From the NCBI GenBank assembly GCA_033439795.1, contig JAUTDP010000014.1, forward strand, positions 744,001-808,000: a stretch of DNA of 64,000 nucleotides, given 5' to 3'. The DNA comes from Sordaria brevicollis. Lineage: Eukaryota > Ascomycota > Sordariomycetes > Sordariales > Sordariaceae. Both the position numbers and the translations under genes were made by a program. This document shows, in pieces, positions 23,040 through 35,455 of this stretch (positions are counted from its first letter, which is position 1; the number at the start of each line of letters is the position of its first letter). A model generated the notes under the pieces. It ran no database searches. It was not told the origin of the DNA and saw only the letters and a program-made list of their open reading frames with translations.

Positions 23040-23681
23040 AGCTAGGGATGGAGGCAAGGACGGGCTGAGAAGGTGGAGGCTTGGGAAATAGAAGCTGGGA
23101 AAAAGTAACCTGAACTATTGGCAGTGGAGGTGAGTGTCTTGTATCAAGGTGAGTCCATAGATATAATAAACAAAGTTTGGATAATGCTAGAGAAGTTCTG
23201 TATGTCGTTTACACAAAAACCTCTGCCCTTATTCGCAAACTTCTCAATTGCAGGATTTATGCGTGCTGGAAACAGCTGGGGGGCATGACAGCCAGATGCC
23301 CGTCTCCACATATTTGCGGTGGTGCCCAAGCTCCCGAGCTAAAGGTCTGAGCAAGGATCAAGCTTTATATTAGAGGAACGCTTTGGAGAAGGCTTTGCGA
23401 GACACTCGACAGTTACGTTTCGTCGGTGCTGTTTATAGGTGGATATGCTTGTCTAATAACTTGAGCCAAACGCTGTAGATGTCAGTCCGACGGTGCCAAT
23501 GATCCTACGGTGGCACACAATCGTCTAGTCAACAATTGAGCACAGTCACGAATTGTATGACACTATTAAGTTTGACTGATTCTTCACTTTTACGTTTTTT
23601 TATTCACGCCGCTTGACAGCAGACCAGCTATAGGCTACAACAGTCTAAACAACGCAAACCATTCCGGCCCGGTCGAGACGT
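23040..23681. other. Convergent 3' region of 2EXR gene and sod-1
   Basis: About 640 bp between two convergent stop codons. I see no gene; open frames are under 75 codons without recognisable features. Confidence 0.5.
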
Positions 23682-24628
23682 TTACTGGGAGATACCAATG
23701 ACGCCGCAGGCAGGGCGGGGACCGGCGTTGCCAGTCTTGAGGGACTCCTCGTTGCCACCCTTGCCGAGATCGTCGGTGCCGGCGTGGACGACGACGGTGC
23801 GCTGTGGAATACAAAGTTAGCAAGATGTTATAGCTCCAAGCTTGACATGGGAAAAACATACGCCAATGACGGACTCAGGGCCGATGAGCTTGACGAGGTT
23901 GTCAGTCACGGAGCCCTTGGCGTTGCCCTGAGCATCGGTCTCGAGGTTGCCGAGATCACCAACGTGGCGGACCTCGTCGGTGCGGTTGCCGTGGGTGGTG
24001 CCACGGGGGTTGACTGCAGGTGGGTAAGGGCACATTGGTCAGTCCAGGTCCTTGATTATCATCTCCACGCGTGTATCCCACACGTTCCCTAGGCTTGGAC
24101 GGGGATCACTCACAGTGAGGGCCGGCAGAGGTGCAGCCGTTGGTGTTGTCACCGAAGGTGTGAATGTGGAAGCCACGCTTGGCGTTGGGGTCGTTGCCGG
24201 AGATGTCGTAGGTGATGGTGGTGGGAGCGGACTCGGACTCCTGCTCGAAGATCACGGTGCCCTTGACGTTAGAGTCACCACGGAGAACAGCGACTGGAGT
24301 AGTGATGAATTGATTAGTTACTGTTGTCTAGCCAATGGATAATGCAGGGTCCCGGGTAGCCAGAGAGGTTCTCGCTGTGCGCTCCGTCTGTCCCTGCGTC
24401 ATTCGTCGAGGGAGGTGACGATTGAAAGGCTGTCCATCAAGGTGTCCGGCCACGAGCAGCGGAAAACTCGCTCAAACCACCGCGTGGGTAACCGATCCCC
24501 TCCACTCGGATCGTCTGATGGCGGATGGGCGTAGCCGCAAAGCAACCTCGAGGAACATGACAGGCGGGATGAAAATGTGACGCATTGCAAGACACGGGGA
24601 GTACTTGATGCTTACCAGCCTTGACCAT
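23682..24628 (-). CDS. sod-1: Cu/Zn superoxide dismutase
   Basis: Cytosolic Cu/Zn superoxide dismutase, converting superoxide to hydrogen peroxide and oxygen. Four coding exons join in frame (24616-24628, 24114-24293, 23862-24013, 23682-23801, complement; GT-AG), giving 154 residues, the standard length. The first exon codes only MVKA and one base. All metal ligands are present: [26 protein letters not shown] and [14 protein letters not shown]. The cysteines of the conserved disulfide are in NTNGCTSAG and [11 protein letters not shown], and the electrostatic-loop sequence is intact. The protein is very close to Neurospora SOD-1 from memory, with a few apparent differences (NPRG where I remember NPHG), which suggests a relative rather than the reference strain. 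Confidence 0.96.
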
Positions 24629-25606
24629 TTTGACGGTTTAAAAGTGCTTGGGAAGAAGCGGTTTTGTTTGGGTATCTAGGAGGTTGTTGAAGCAGAGCAA
24701 GAAGAAGATCTTGGGAGAAAAATCGGCTACGTTGTACTTGGACTCTAAAGAAAGCGGGGGGCCACGGGAGAACAGGAAGAAGTCCGGCGTCCGAGGATCG
24801 CTGGCAATGCTGGTGGGGTACGTCAGGGGACGAGCGAACCACAACCCCGCATTGCCGTCATCTCGTTCTCCCGAATTGATTGAGTGGCGCTTACAAATTC
24901 GGCATCACTTCCGGCAACACATGGGAAAGCCCGTCATAGGGAGTCTTGGCATTGACATTCCCAGAGCATGTGGAAACCTCGAGATGTTGCCGTCTTGGTG
25001 TTTTCAACTTGAGAGCTTGAAGATCGAATTTGGAATCTTGATACTGCCATCAACTCGGCATCTTTGGGGACCGACTGTCGACATCAACAGCGTCAGGACC
25101 ACCAGCAGTCGGCCGAAGCATTTGCCAGCAAACCCTACCGGCACAACGACATCGGCCATCGTGTTGGTGTCATTGAGCGCGGGGCCGTTTCATGCCAGCA
25201 CGCAATTCATAGAGTGGGGTGTTTCCTTTGGCTTCCTTTTTGTTCTCACCGTTTGGCTGAACCCCATGTCGATCCGACCATCTGATAAGATCTAGATAAC
25301 CCCAAGGCCGTAGCGAATGCCAACGACGACGTCAAAGTCCAGAGTCCGAACCGCCTACGCAGAGCTACCTTGGGCTTATGGTGGCTGTCGTATGTAGGGC
25401 TGAAAGGCTCCAACCGGTGCTTGATCCGAACAAAAAAACTTCATTGTTGGATATTGCCGAGGCAAAGGAGGAAGTCCGAAGGCTGGAGTGAACTCAACAG
25501 GGCTCTTCAACAAACTGAAGAAGATCACGTCTTGAAACCCGGATTGGAGCATTCCGAAGCGACAACTCTTCCAAGTTGGATTAACAACACACCAGCTTTT
25601 CCCATC

Positions 25607-25655
<49 letters not shown>

Positions 25656-26452
25656 ACAAACAGGATCCTCAGTTCAAGACCCACAGACAGCAGACAATAA
25701 ACAAACCGACGATTGAAAGGAGCCTCCTGGCGATTGAACCAGAGCCAGGGGAAATCTGTAAAAACCCGGAAAATGGTTGGTCAGTTTACTCTCTTCTCAG
25801 ATTCTCTAACATGAGTTCACAAGTTCAAAAACGCCCAGCAAGCCAAGGCGCAGTACGCGCTGCTTCATCGTTTCGACCCAATTACTTGGCTGCTTGTTTT
25901 GCATGAAACATTATCCCTTGGACTGAAAGCCATTTATCTTTGAGCTTGGATGTTACCTTTTGCTTTTGAAGTTTTACCAAGAAGATCCAAGTCTACGTAG
26001 AGTAATTTCCCCTAAATGTTGGGATGATTTAAGTTGATTATCAAGATGGGACGACGATGTGCATTATCAGCGATAATCGCAGTCACCCTACCCCGGGGCT
26101 ACTTGCATGCAGTGCCGTTTGTATCGGAATGGCTGCCTCTCGCCTTACACATCACATTTTACCACACAAGCTGAGGAAAGATGGTTGCTGCCTTGCACAG
26201 TTTCTGGAGTCGCACTTGAGTTTTGATTTCTGCATCCATTCGGGTATTTTTTGATATTTCATCTACTAACCACTGCAGCAGCATGACGTCTCACCACCCG
26301 ATAAAGCCAAGTTGCAGTGCCGTTGCTTTTGCGACTCGAGATATTGAAATGTTCCGAATGAAGCTATGAATGCTCTTCATTGTCCGTCCAATATCAACTC
26401 TTCTCTCCCACGAACCTAACCATCCATTTCAACGAGGCATTCGGTACCTTAA
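24629..26452. other. Intergenic region upstream of sod-1, with poly(A) tract
   Basis: About 1.8 kb holding the sod-1 promoter and the 3' region of the next minus-strand gene. A 45-nt homopolymer of A lies at 25609-25653. The longest frame (24648-25295, plus strand) begins with TTG, has no recognisable domain and overlaps the sod-1 promoter, so I do not call it. Confidence 0.5.
25609..25653. repeat. Poly(A) tract
   Basis: 45 consecutive A on the plus strand in the region upstream of sod-1. No clear target-site duplication was seen around it. Confidence 0.9.
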
Positions 26453-26835
26453 CTACTCGCGATAAGGACTCTTGCCGAACCCTGACGCCTCCCTCATCTG
26501 GTCAATTAGGTCTCTGGCCTCCTCGAAACCCTCGGGGGTAGGCTTGATTCCGTACGAGAGCATGAAGTTCTGCTTGCCGCCCCAAGGCTTCAGGTACTCG
26601 TAGTCGGACATGGGTTGGCCGGGGTTGATTTTTGAAAACTCGGTGACGCTGGAGATGGAAGGTTAGTAGGGAGATTGACTCCGATTCATGACGGACGAAA
26701 GCAAAGGCTGGGATTGACTTGCTTCGAATTGGACGACGAACCCCCTCCAGAGGACCTGTTTCCTTGGGCGTTGGAGTTGGAGGACTGGCTCTTGGAGCTG
26801 CCCTTGTTGGTGCTTTTTCCGTTGTTGCCGGACAT
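26453..26835 (-). CDS. Small conserved-looking protein, function unknown
   Basis: Two exons are likely. Exon 1 starts at an ATG (26835) and codes a Ser/Asn/Gly/Lys-rich segment (MSGNNGKSTNKGSSKSQSS). Exon 2 (26453-26648) codes a compact, well-behaved C-terminus: VTEFSKINPGQP, MSDYEYLKPWGGKQNFMLSY, GIKPTPEGFEEARDLIDQMR, ending GKSPYRE. A branch site (CTAAC) and CCAG acceptor end the intron at 26649. The donor is unclear: GTCAAT after Lys-Gln is out of phase, and in-phase alternatives (such as GTCCTC) are weak. The product would be about 90-105 residues. No function can be assigned. The exon 2 pattern resembles a motif I have seen in short uncharacterised ascomycete proteins. Confidence 0.6.
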
Positions 26836-28186
26836 TTTCGATTTTTGTCTGGTTCGTGAGAGTGTGGTAGTTTTTGGAATGGCGGGGGTTACAAAGTCGC
26901 GGCCATGAAGCGATGAGAAGAGCGATGTCCTGGGCTTTAAATACCGGAGAGGTGAGGCCATCATGACCGCACTTTCCAGTATACGCAATTGCCATGCAGG
27001 ACAGTAGGTACTTAGACTTACATGACAAGCAGGCACTTGCCCTGCCCGACAATCCACTGAGTGACTGCCAACTTGAGAAAGTCAGAGAAGCGTCGCAATT
27101 GCTTGATAAATAAACCAAGAGAGTCAGGCTCTGATGAATGTCTCTTCTAACGACAGATCCAAGGGACATAACACTCAAGTTTGAAACAACATTCTTGATC
27201 ATGTCATCCATGTTACAGTCAGTCCCCGCGCTGTGACAGGGTCGACGACAGCGCCAGCCTTGTGTACCATCCAGAGGGAGCCTGGAACCTACCCCAGTTC
27301 CACATCCCAACCCGTGCGTGGCCGACCCCTACATCCCAAGGAAACCGTCACGAACCCGGACCTGACCTTCCCGAACAGTTGGGGGACTTGGGGCAGTTTC
27401 TACCCGAACGAACTCTGTCGATGGTTCACCTGTTATCTGAATCCCCATCTGTTACTGATACAGTACCCTAACCGTACACATCCATCACCCTCGCCTGCGC
27501 CTTGTGACACGCCCGACAACCGACAAGAGTCAGACGCTGAAGTCCGACTCGATGTGATTGCATACCTCTACATCATATCTGCGTCCCGCACGCGCGCCAG
27601 CCACCCGAGTTGCAGGAATCCTTCAGCACTTCAATGATCACTTTCAGTTTCTCAACAACTTCGACAACAACACCAACAATAACCATCCCTACCCAAGTTG
27701 GCGAATGGAGTATTCTGACCTGAGCATTGGTGTAAAGAACGTGTACATACGATTACGATACAGACGATACACATAGGATACCCCATAGGACATAACGAAG
27801 TCGGGTCCCGTCCCCACTGGACCGCGCGCTAAATGTCATCCCGGAGGATCCCATCTAATTGACTGGACAGCGAGCTGTTATCACACCTTACCTTTACCTT
27901 ACCACCGACGACCGACCTTGTCTGAATCCGCAACCCCATCGCCGTCGTTTCCGACATCCAATTTCGCGCTTCTTGTCGACCCGTCCGCTTTCCGTCTGGT
28001 TGAAAGTTCCTCGAGTGGAGGAAGCTTGACGCCACGCGCGGAACATCGCACAAAGCTACCTACTCGAACCTCGGCGCCGGCCGTCATTGACGACGACAGC
28101 TCCCAGGTCGTCCTCTTCTTATAGTTAGGCACCCGGTAGTTGACGACATCGACTACAGCGACGACGACGACAACTACTCGAACGCC
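26836..28186. other. Divergent region between small gene and Rho GEF
   Basis: 1.35 kb between divergent start codons, so both promoters and leaders must lie here. The last 300 bp are CG-rich with GACGAC repeats, as in long 5' leaders. No additional gene is supported. Confidence 0.45.
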
Positions 28187-31100
28187 ATGTCTTTTCGGGG
28201 CGACGATTCGCGCCGGTATGGCCATGTCCCGCCTGCTCAGTATCCCGTCGCCGGCAGTGCGCAGGACAACAACAACAACAACCCGCCGTACCCTCCCCAG
28301 CGACGCTTGAGCTTCAACACGGGCGACGATGCCGGCATGTTCGACTCAAGCGCTGCCCGACAGCAACCAGCCCTTTACACCGGGGCGCCCGCCAGTAGCA
28401 GGGCTGAGGAGGAGCTCTTCATCACCAGTCCGACGTCACAGGATAATCGCCTCAGCTACAACCCTCAGCATATTGCCATGGCTGGATATCAACACCAGTA
28501 CCAGGCTCAAACGAACGCGCCACCGCCTGCGCCGACACACTCGACTTATAACCCCCAGGCTTTTGCTCGCACTCAATCAACCTCCCTCCCGTACCACCCC
28601 GCCCCGGCCTCGAGGTACGGTGCGCCGACGAGCCCGACTTACGCGCCCACCCCTACAACCTATACCCCGCCTGCGTATAACCCAGCCGCATACGCCAACA
28701 CAAACACAACGACGCCACAGAGACACTCGTCGGTCGCTTCGGTCGGCTCTTCGGGGTATAATGGATATACGTATGGTTATACTTCTCCCAGCATCGCACA
28801 GTCTGGGTTTGGCCAGTCTCCTCAATCGGCGACAGCTCCGTCCATGCCCAGCTATGAGCCAGCCCGTAGCCCGCAGTATCCTCCGTCCTCTGCCACTGCA
28901 ACATCGCCGCAGTATGACCAGTCCTACTCTCCAGCGAACGCATACAACACTCAGCAGTACTACGGGTCCTATTCGCTGAACGGTGTGAACAGTGCCTCGA
29001 GCATGGCCTATAATACTATGACGTCTCAGGCGCCGTATCCCACACATGCCCAACATGTTCAGATGCCCGTTGGCCCCAGTTATGCTTCTGCTGATCACAG
29101 CGCATTTGCCGGTCGGAACTCTAGGTCAGATTCCCAGGTCTCTGCCCCGTCTCCTCCGGCGCATTCACAAGCACCAGCGGGGCTTACAAGACACCCAACG
29201 AATGCTCCGCTCCCTAGCCGCCCTATGCATGACTTGCCGGAGGACCAAAGTTGGGGGCCTAATGGACATGATGAGCTGCAAACCCAAGATGCTTTGTTCA
29301 GTGATATCATTTCGGAAGTGGGGCCGCGACAGTACCATGGTGTTAACGGCAACATATCGGAGGACGACCAGGGACTGCATCGCTACAGCTCGACTGCTTC
29401 GACCAACGTGGGGTCTGCTGCAGCACCAGATCGGTATCCCTCTAATGCATCGACAGTGAACAGGAACGATATCCCTAATACTTACCCCCAAACTTATGAC
29501 TATGATGACGATGAAAGCGACCCCGAAGGTGCTGCAGGTCTTATAGCCATGCAGGAGGACATGAACGACCAACGCTTTGGTTTTGGTGGAATATCATTCC
29601 CGGCGTATATGGAGCCTCCGGCAGTCCAGCAACAACCCCCGCCATCACACCCGATACAGCCTCCAGGACATCAACGGGCATTACCACCACCACCTGAGGA
29701 ACAAGGTACGGACAGCGATTTTGGTGGCATGGATCTCGGCTTGTATGGGGGTGGCTATGCTGGAAACTTGCACTATGGAAATGAGGTCGGCTCTCCGCCC
29801 GCAACATCCACCCACTTTGACCAAGGGCCCAGGCCGTTGCCATACCCGCAAAACACGGGAAGCGAATATCCTCAGTTCTCCCAAGCTGCGGTTGACTATG
29901 GCGGAACTGGTGGGCTCCAGGCCCCGCAACCTCACCGATTGAGCTTTGATGAGGGAGATGAACATGTCTCGATCCACTCCAGGCAGAGCGAAAGTGACTC
30001 GCCCACGAAGGAAGAGTATCCCGACATGTTCTATCATCCCGGGATATCAAATCGGCCCCTTCCGGCTGTTCCTCCCCTGGGCGAGACTCGGCCAGCGCTG
30101 TCGGTCCTGCCCCCTAGTCGGGTCGCTCCTCAACAGGGTTACAACGTGGACGTGAATCAACGACTTACGTATGACCAGCAGAGTCAAACTGCAGTGGAAA
30201 GATCGATATCGCTTTCCAGCCATAGCAACACCCCTCCTGTGCAGACGCCGGCACGTTCCAGAACCGATGCCGCCGAGGAGCGGAGGAGAGCATTGAAGCA
30301 TGCCCATCAGCATCACTCTTCTCTGGGCCACCAGAGCGTGCCTCAGGAGGGTTACGACTCGGGGACACCATCTTCGCTCGCTGCATATGATATGATCACC
30401 TTGCCGGGCAGAAAGAGAAAGTTCATCCCATCAAAGCTTACGGCTACGGAGATTAAGCGCTGTGCCGAACCGTGGGCGCTCAGCAGTATTACTGCCTGGA
30501 TTCGTGAGATGGCAGAGGGCGAAGTGGACCTTAAGAGAAAGTCCATTGAGGAGGGAATTGTCAAGCTTTTCTGTCACAAGGTTCCTACCATGAACGTTGC
30601 TGATGCGGAAGGCTTGAGTGCCACAGTCGTCGACTCAATGTTTGCTTCTGGTCTGTTGATTCCAGATGAGGAATGGGTCAGGTTTGGAACCGGCCAGATG
30701 ACAGGTGTCTTGTGGCAATTGACTGGCCATGGTTGCTATGCGCCCAAGTTGCACGAGGCCGAAGATGCTGCTCCCAAGCTCAACGATAACGGCATCCCAG
30801 TAAGATGCTACTCGCACCACTGCGGTAGGACGCTGAAGAAGGCCAATCTCGATCACTTGCTTTCCGATGATCCAGTCATCCAGGACTGGGCAACCTTTCA
30901 TGGACTCAAGGCCGAAGATGTGCAGAAGAAGAGCAAGAAGGAGATTGAAAGGCAAAACAACTTGCACGAAATCGTCACCAGCGAAGAGGAGTATATGGCC
31001 CAGCTCGATGTCCTTCGGCTGCTCTATAGAGATTCACTCCGAGTACACCAGCCGCCTGTTCTGCCGAGCCAAAGGAGAGACAAGTTCTTGGAAGCAGTCT

Positions 31101-33487
31101 TTGGTAAGGTTGATACAGTACAGCAGATCAACAAAGACCACTTGCTTGCCCAGCTCAAGTACCGCCAGCAGGAACAGGCGCCCTTCATTGTTGGGTTCAG
31201 TGACTTATTCAGAGAGTGGATTCGCAAGGCCAGGCCGATCTACATCGAATACTGCTCCTCTTACCCGAACTCGGCGTACCTCATCAAGAGGGAAAGCAAT
31301 AGGAATATGCTCTTCCGTCAGTTTCTGGAGCAGACACAGTTGCATCCGCGGTCCAAGCGCTTAGAATGGACTACATTCGTCAAGGCCCCTATTACACGCC
31401 TGCAGAGATACTCTCTGTTGCTCAGTACCGTCTTGAAGAACACTGTTGAGGACAGTGACGAGAAGCAGAACCTCATCAAGGCCATTGAGGAAATCAAGGC
31501 AGTCACCAAGGAGTGCGATGACCGGGTTGATGAAATGACCAAGAAGGTAGCCTTGCTGGAGCTCCAACACCAGCTGGTCCTTCGACCTGGGTTCCAATCA
31601 GTCCTAAACCTTGATCACCTTGGAAGAGAACTGCTCAAGTCAGGCGAGCTCCAGCGACAAGGTTCGAGGGGTGTGCGCTGGGTCGACACGCAGGCTCTGC
31701 TGTTTGATCATTACTTCATCCTGGCCAAGGCCGTGACAACCAAAGACGGGAGGAACGAGAAGAAATACGACGTGTCGAAAGAGGTAAGCGAGCTCCATGG
31801 GATATTCATCCCGTAACCTACTGACACTTGCGTACAGCCTATACCCATGCCACTCCTCTTCCTGGAAAGCATGAACGATGAACCTGTTGCGAAACAAAAG
31901 GGTCTCGCGGCACCTCTAACCCGTACAGCGGCTGCCACTGGGTCCGGAACACAGCTCAACAAGGTCGCCTCTAATGGTGGCGACCGGCCTGGCTTGGAGC
32001 ATTCGGCAACAAGTTCGTCTATGGGCTCCCTTAACCCCGTTACCCGTCTAACAAGTTCAGGTTTCGACGACGGAAAGATCATCTACCCTTTCAAGGTCAA
32101 ACACCTTGGTCATGAGATCTACACGCTCTATGCCTCCACTGCCCAGGAGCGCTCAGACTGGTGTGGGGCGATCGTTGAGGCGAAGAAGAAACACGCCGAA
32201 GCGCTACACGCTCAAAACGCCGAGCCTTTCCGCTTGCGCGTTCTTTCTGACGGTGCTTTCGCGTACGATTCCTACTCGACCTTTGGCAGGCAGGCAGGCG
32301 TTCCCATCAGCGGGACGCCTTTGGACAGGGCGATACGAGAGATGGAGACAACATATGGTCCAGGCCGCGGTCCCCCGCCGGTATGCAGAGCTCAGGTAAA
32401 CTGTGCTACCGCGTTCAAGTCGTTCGGCAAATCTATCATTGCCATCGGTACCGATTATGGCGTCTACATATCGGAAGCCTCGAACCCGCGTGGCTGGACC
32501 CGCTCCGTCCAGATCAGCAAGGTCACCCAGATCGCCGTCCTCGAAGACTTCTCCGTCTGTCTTCTCATCGCCGACCGATCACTCATCTCCTACCCGCTCG
32601 ACGTGATTGCGCCCGTTTCCAACTTCCCGGCTCCAGCCCACGACAACCCCAGACGAGCGCCCCAACGTCTCGCCAAGGACGTCACGTTCTTCGCCACCGC
32701 GCGCATGAAGGAGCGCACTCTACTCTTTTACAAGCGCAAGGAGGGCATGCACAGCACCTTTAAGGTTCTCGAGCCCGTCTTCCAAAAGGCCACCGAGAAG
32801 AAGTCTCGTCTCTTCGGGAGCCGCAAGTCCGGCTCCTCCTCGGGTGCCACTGAGTCCTTCCGCGACTACGACGAGTTCTACCTACCCGCTGAATGTTACA
32901 GTCTTAACCTCTTCCAGACCTACATCGCCGTCGCCTCCGCCAAGGGCTTTGAGCTGTTGACCTTGGACAAAAAAGTCACCCAGTCCATCCCGCGCGACCT
33001 CAACCTGCCTGCCATCGCCAATATCGCGTCGCGCATCAAGGACCAGCGTCCCCTGGGGATGTTCAAGCTCAACGACCAGGAATTCCTGTTGACATACGAA
33101 GACTGCGCAGTCTACGTCGACAAACACGGCGAGATCTCTCGCACTCTGATCATGGAATACTCAGGCAAGCAAAAGAAGGCCAAGGCGGCAACCATGTTCG
33201 GCCAGTACCTGCTGCTCTTCAACGAGGATTACGTCGAGGTGCGCAACGCCGAGAATGGCCGTCTCCGCCAAATCATTGCGGGACGCGACGTGAGGTGTCT
33301 GGATTATGGGTTTAGAGGTCCCACTGGGTCGGGCCAGCAGCATGCGCAGCCGCATACGTTGTTGCAGGCAGGTGTGTTGCAAGATAGTAAGGGGACGGTT
33401 AAGATTTGTATGAGTCATCCTGAGGTGCCTGGTGGGCAGATTGTGTTGGAGATGTTGTTGAATGATGGACATGCAGAAAAGGCTTAG
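28187..33487 (+). CDS. ROM2: Rho1 guanine nucleotide exchange factor (ROM2-type)
   Basis: This protein should activate Rho1-type GTPase at the plasma membrane in the cell-wall integrity pathway. Two exons (28187-31783 and 31838-33487, 54-nt GT-AG intron, phase 0) give 1748 residues. The order is: a disordered Gln/Pro/Tyr/Ser-rich N-terminus (1-730), a DEP-like region (about 735-870, KLTATEIKRCAEPWALSSIT), a DH domain (about 924-1125, EIVTSEEEYMAQLDVLRLLY and FVKAPITRLQRYSLLL), a PH domain that spans the intron (about 1135-1350), and a C-terminal CNH domain (about 1370-1735). DH-PH-CNH with an upstream DEP is the architecture of yeast Rom1/Rom2 and fission yeast Rgf proteins. Length is typical for filamentous fungi. 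Confidence 0.92.
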
Positions 33488-34161
33488 AAGGCTGGGGTGG
33501 GCAGTGATGGGGATGAGGAAGGGAGGGTGGATGGGGCGAGGCTGGGTGGGGATGGATGTGTTGTGGGTGATGGTGATGACGGAAGGATTGTAATAAGCTG
33601 AGAGGTGTTCTTCTGTGTTTGAAGCGGGGAGTTTGACTCGTGGATTGGTATAAAGATAGGTAGTGTGATGATACCAAGAGCTGGCTGCAATTGTTGTCAC
33701 GGTTTTCCACCTTCACGTCGTCGTTTTTCTTTTCTTTATCCTGTGTCATTACATACTGTTTGGACAAATGGGTTGGAATGGCGTCTGGTCATTAAGCAGG
33801 CGTGGGTTTGTCTGCTTCAAACATTAATATGATTTTTGTTTTGTCAAAGAAAGAGTGTTTTGCACCATCACGCATGGTTGATGGTCAGTATCTGACCTTT
33901 GTGAAAACAACGTAGAGGATATTATATTCATACCCTCAACTTGTTGATTGCCACGCCCCTTGTGTTACCACTTGCTTGATTCCAAACTTGGATTCCGACG
34001 ACTATCGTCCGCCACTCATTACGAAACCGATAATGCCATTAAAAAACCGTTATTGCCATAATTCCCACATGGAGTCACCTTGCTATTCTCCCAGCTCCCG
34101 TCTTCTTTTCAACCAGCTTCCACTCTCACCCCTTTCCCCCTCCATAACCCAGGCCAACCCC
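33488..34161. other. Convergent 3' region of Rho GEF and PDCD5
   Basis: About 670 bp between convergent stops, with pyrimidine-rich tracts on the minus strand. I see no gene. Confidence 0.5.
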
Positions 34162-34899
34162 CTACAAATCATCAAACAAATCATCATCATCATCCAGTCC
34201 CCACCCTTTTCTTCGCGTAACCACAATCTTTTCCTCCTGGGCGTTATCGGACATGGCATTCAACAGCTCCTTCAGCTGTTCCTCGGTGACTTTCGACCGC
34301 AGCTGGCCCGTTTGAGCCAACATAATTAGACGGTTCTCGATATCGGTCGCGCGTTCTTCTTTAACCAGGCGGATGCGTCCCAGCCGGTCGGCGGCTTCGG
34401 GCATGAGGATTTGGTTGAGCATGGATTTGCGGGCTTCTGCTTCTTGTCTGTACGTCACGGGGAAGGGGTTAGTCACTGAACTGTAAAGAGCGGATGGGAT
34501 GGGGAGATAGGAGATGGAGAATGGGGGGTAAGGAAGGGGAGAAGTGAAGAGGATGAGGGGAGGAGTGGGAGAACAAAAAACATACTGTCTAGCAGCTTCC
34601 TGTCCTCCTGCACCACCGGCGCCTCCAGAGGGACCGGCCTTGGGAGCGCTGCCGCCGCCCTGCGCCTTGAGTTGTTCGAGGCGGGCCTTTCTGATCTGTG
34701 ATGGTATTAAATGGTTAGTATGAACGTGTCTTGTAATGTTATGTTGTCGCCACGAAGGTATGCCGCTGTCATTCGTGCGCCGGCGCTGCATGTGAAGCTT
34801 GCGCTTGCGACTGCGACTGCGACTGCGACTGCTGGCGGTAAAGGGTTATCATGATGGTGATGGAGTTGCGCGCACCTTCTCGAGCTCGGAGTCCTCCAT
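34162..34899 (-). CDS. PDCD5: PDCD5-family DNA-binding protein
   Basis: A 139-residue PDCD5/TFAR19 homologue, a small conserved helical protein found in archaea and eukaryotes and linked to apoptosis and chaperonin or chromatin functions. Three exons join in frame: 34876-34899 (only MEDSELEK), 34586-34695 and 34162-34447 (complement, GT-AG). The core is readable: IRKARLEQLKAQ, then a Gly/Ala-rich insert, EAEARKSMLNQIL, PEAADRLGRIRLVKEERA, LIMLAQTGQL, KVTEEQLKELL. The basic-then-acidic tail (RRKGWGLDDDDDLFDDL) is typical. The Gly/Ala insert is the main departure from the mammalian protein. Confidence 0.92.
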
Positions 34900-35455
34900 T
34901 TTTTATTTAGTTGGTTGTATTCGCGATAGGTTGGCGACTAGTTTAACGGTAGGAGAAATGACGATTCTCGTGTATGACAAAAGAGCTTCGGGTGTTGTTG
35001 TAGGAAGTTTGTAGGGAGGTTGCGATGATGAACGGATGGAAGCACGGTAGATCGCGGGGTTAGCTTGGGGGATCTTGAGGGAAGTTTTTGGTGGGGCACA
35101 AGTTACGTAGGCAGCGGATCTTTGATCAGGGGTCACAGTACCACCCCAACGGTCACGGAATTCCTTCATTCACATGGCAGCAGATTTTGCATGTTGGTAC
35201 ACGCTGAAATTCATCACACGGCTATGAACATGTTGAAATGTTGTTGATATACACACAGATGCCATGGTCTTGATATGCAAAAACTAAAAATACAGCGTAT
35301 GTACAGGATGATCCAGTCCGTCTCCAAAAAACCAACCACAACCTCGACCGAAAACACCCCTATTTATCGCCAGCCATGAATTTTGTTTATCCGTTCTATA
35401 TGTATATATGCAGTAACGTAAATGCTTGGTTGATACACTCTTTCCCTAAACATCA
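34900..35455. other. PDCD5 upstream region and 3' region of next gene
   Basis: About 550 bp. It carries the PDCD5 promoter and the 3' UTR of the minus-strand gene that ends at 35456. I see no gene in it. Confidence 0.5.

Noticed and set aside
24648..25295. 215-codon plus-strand frame upstream of sod-1
   Set aside because: Starts with TTG inside the sod-1 promoter, has no domain, and its composition looks non-coding.
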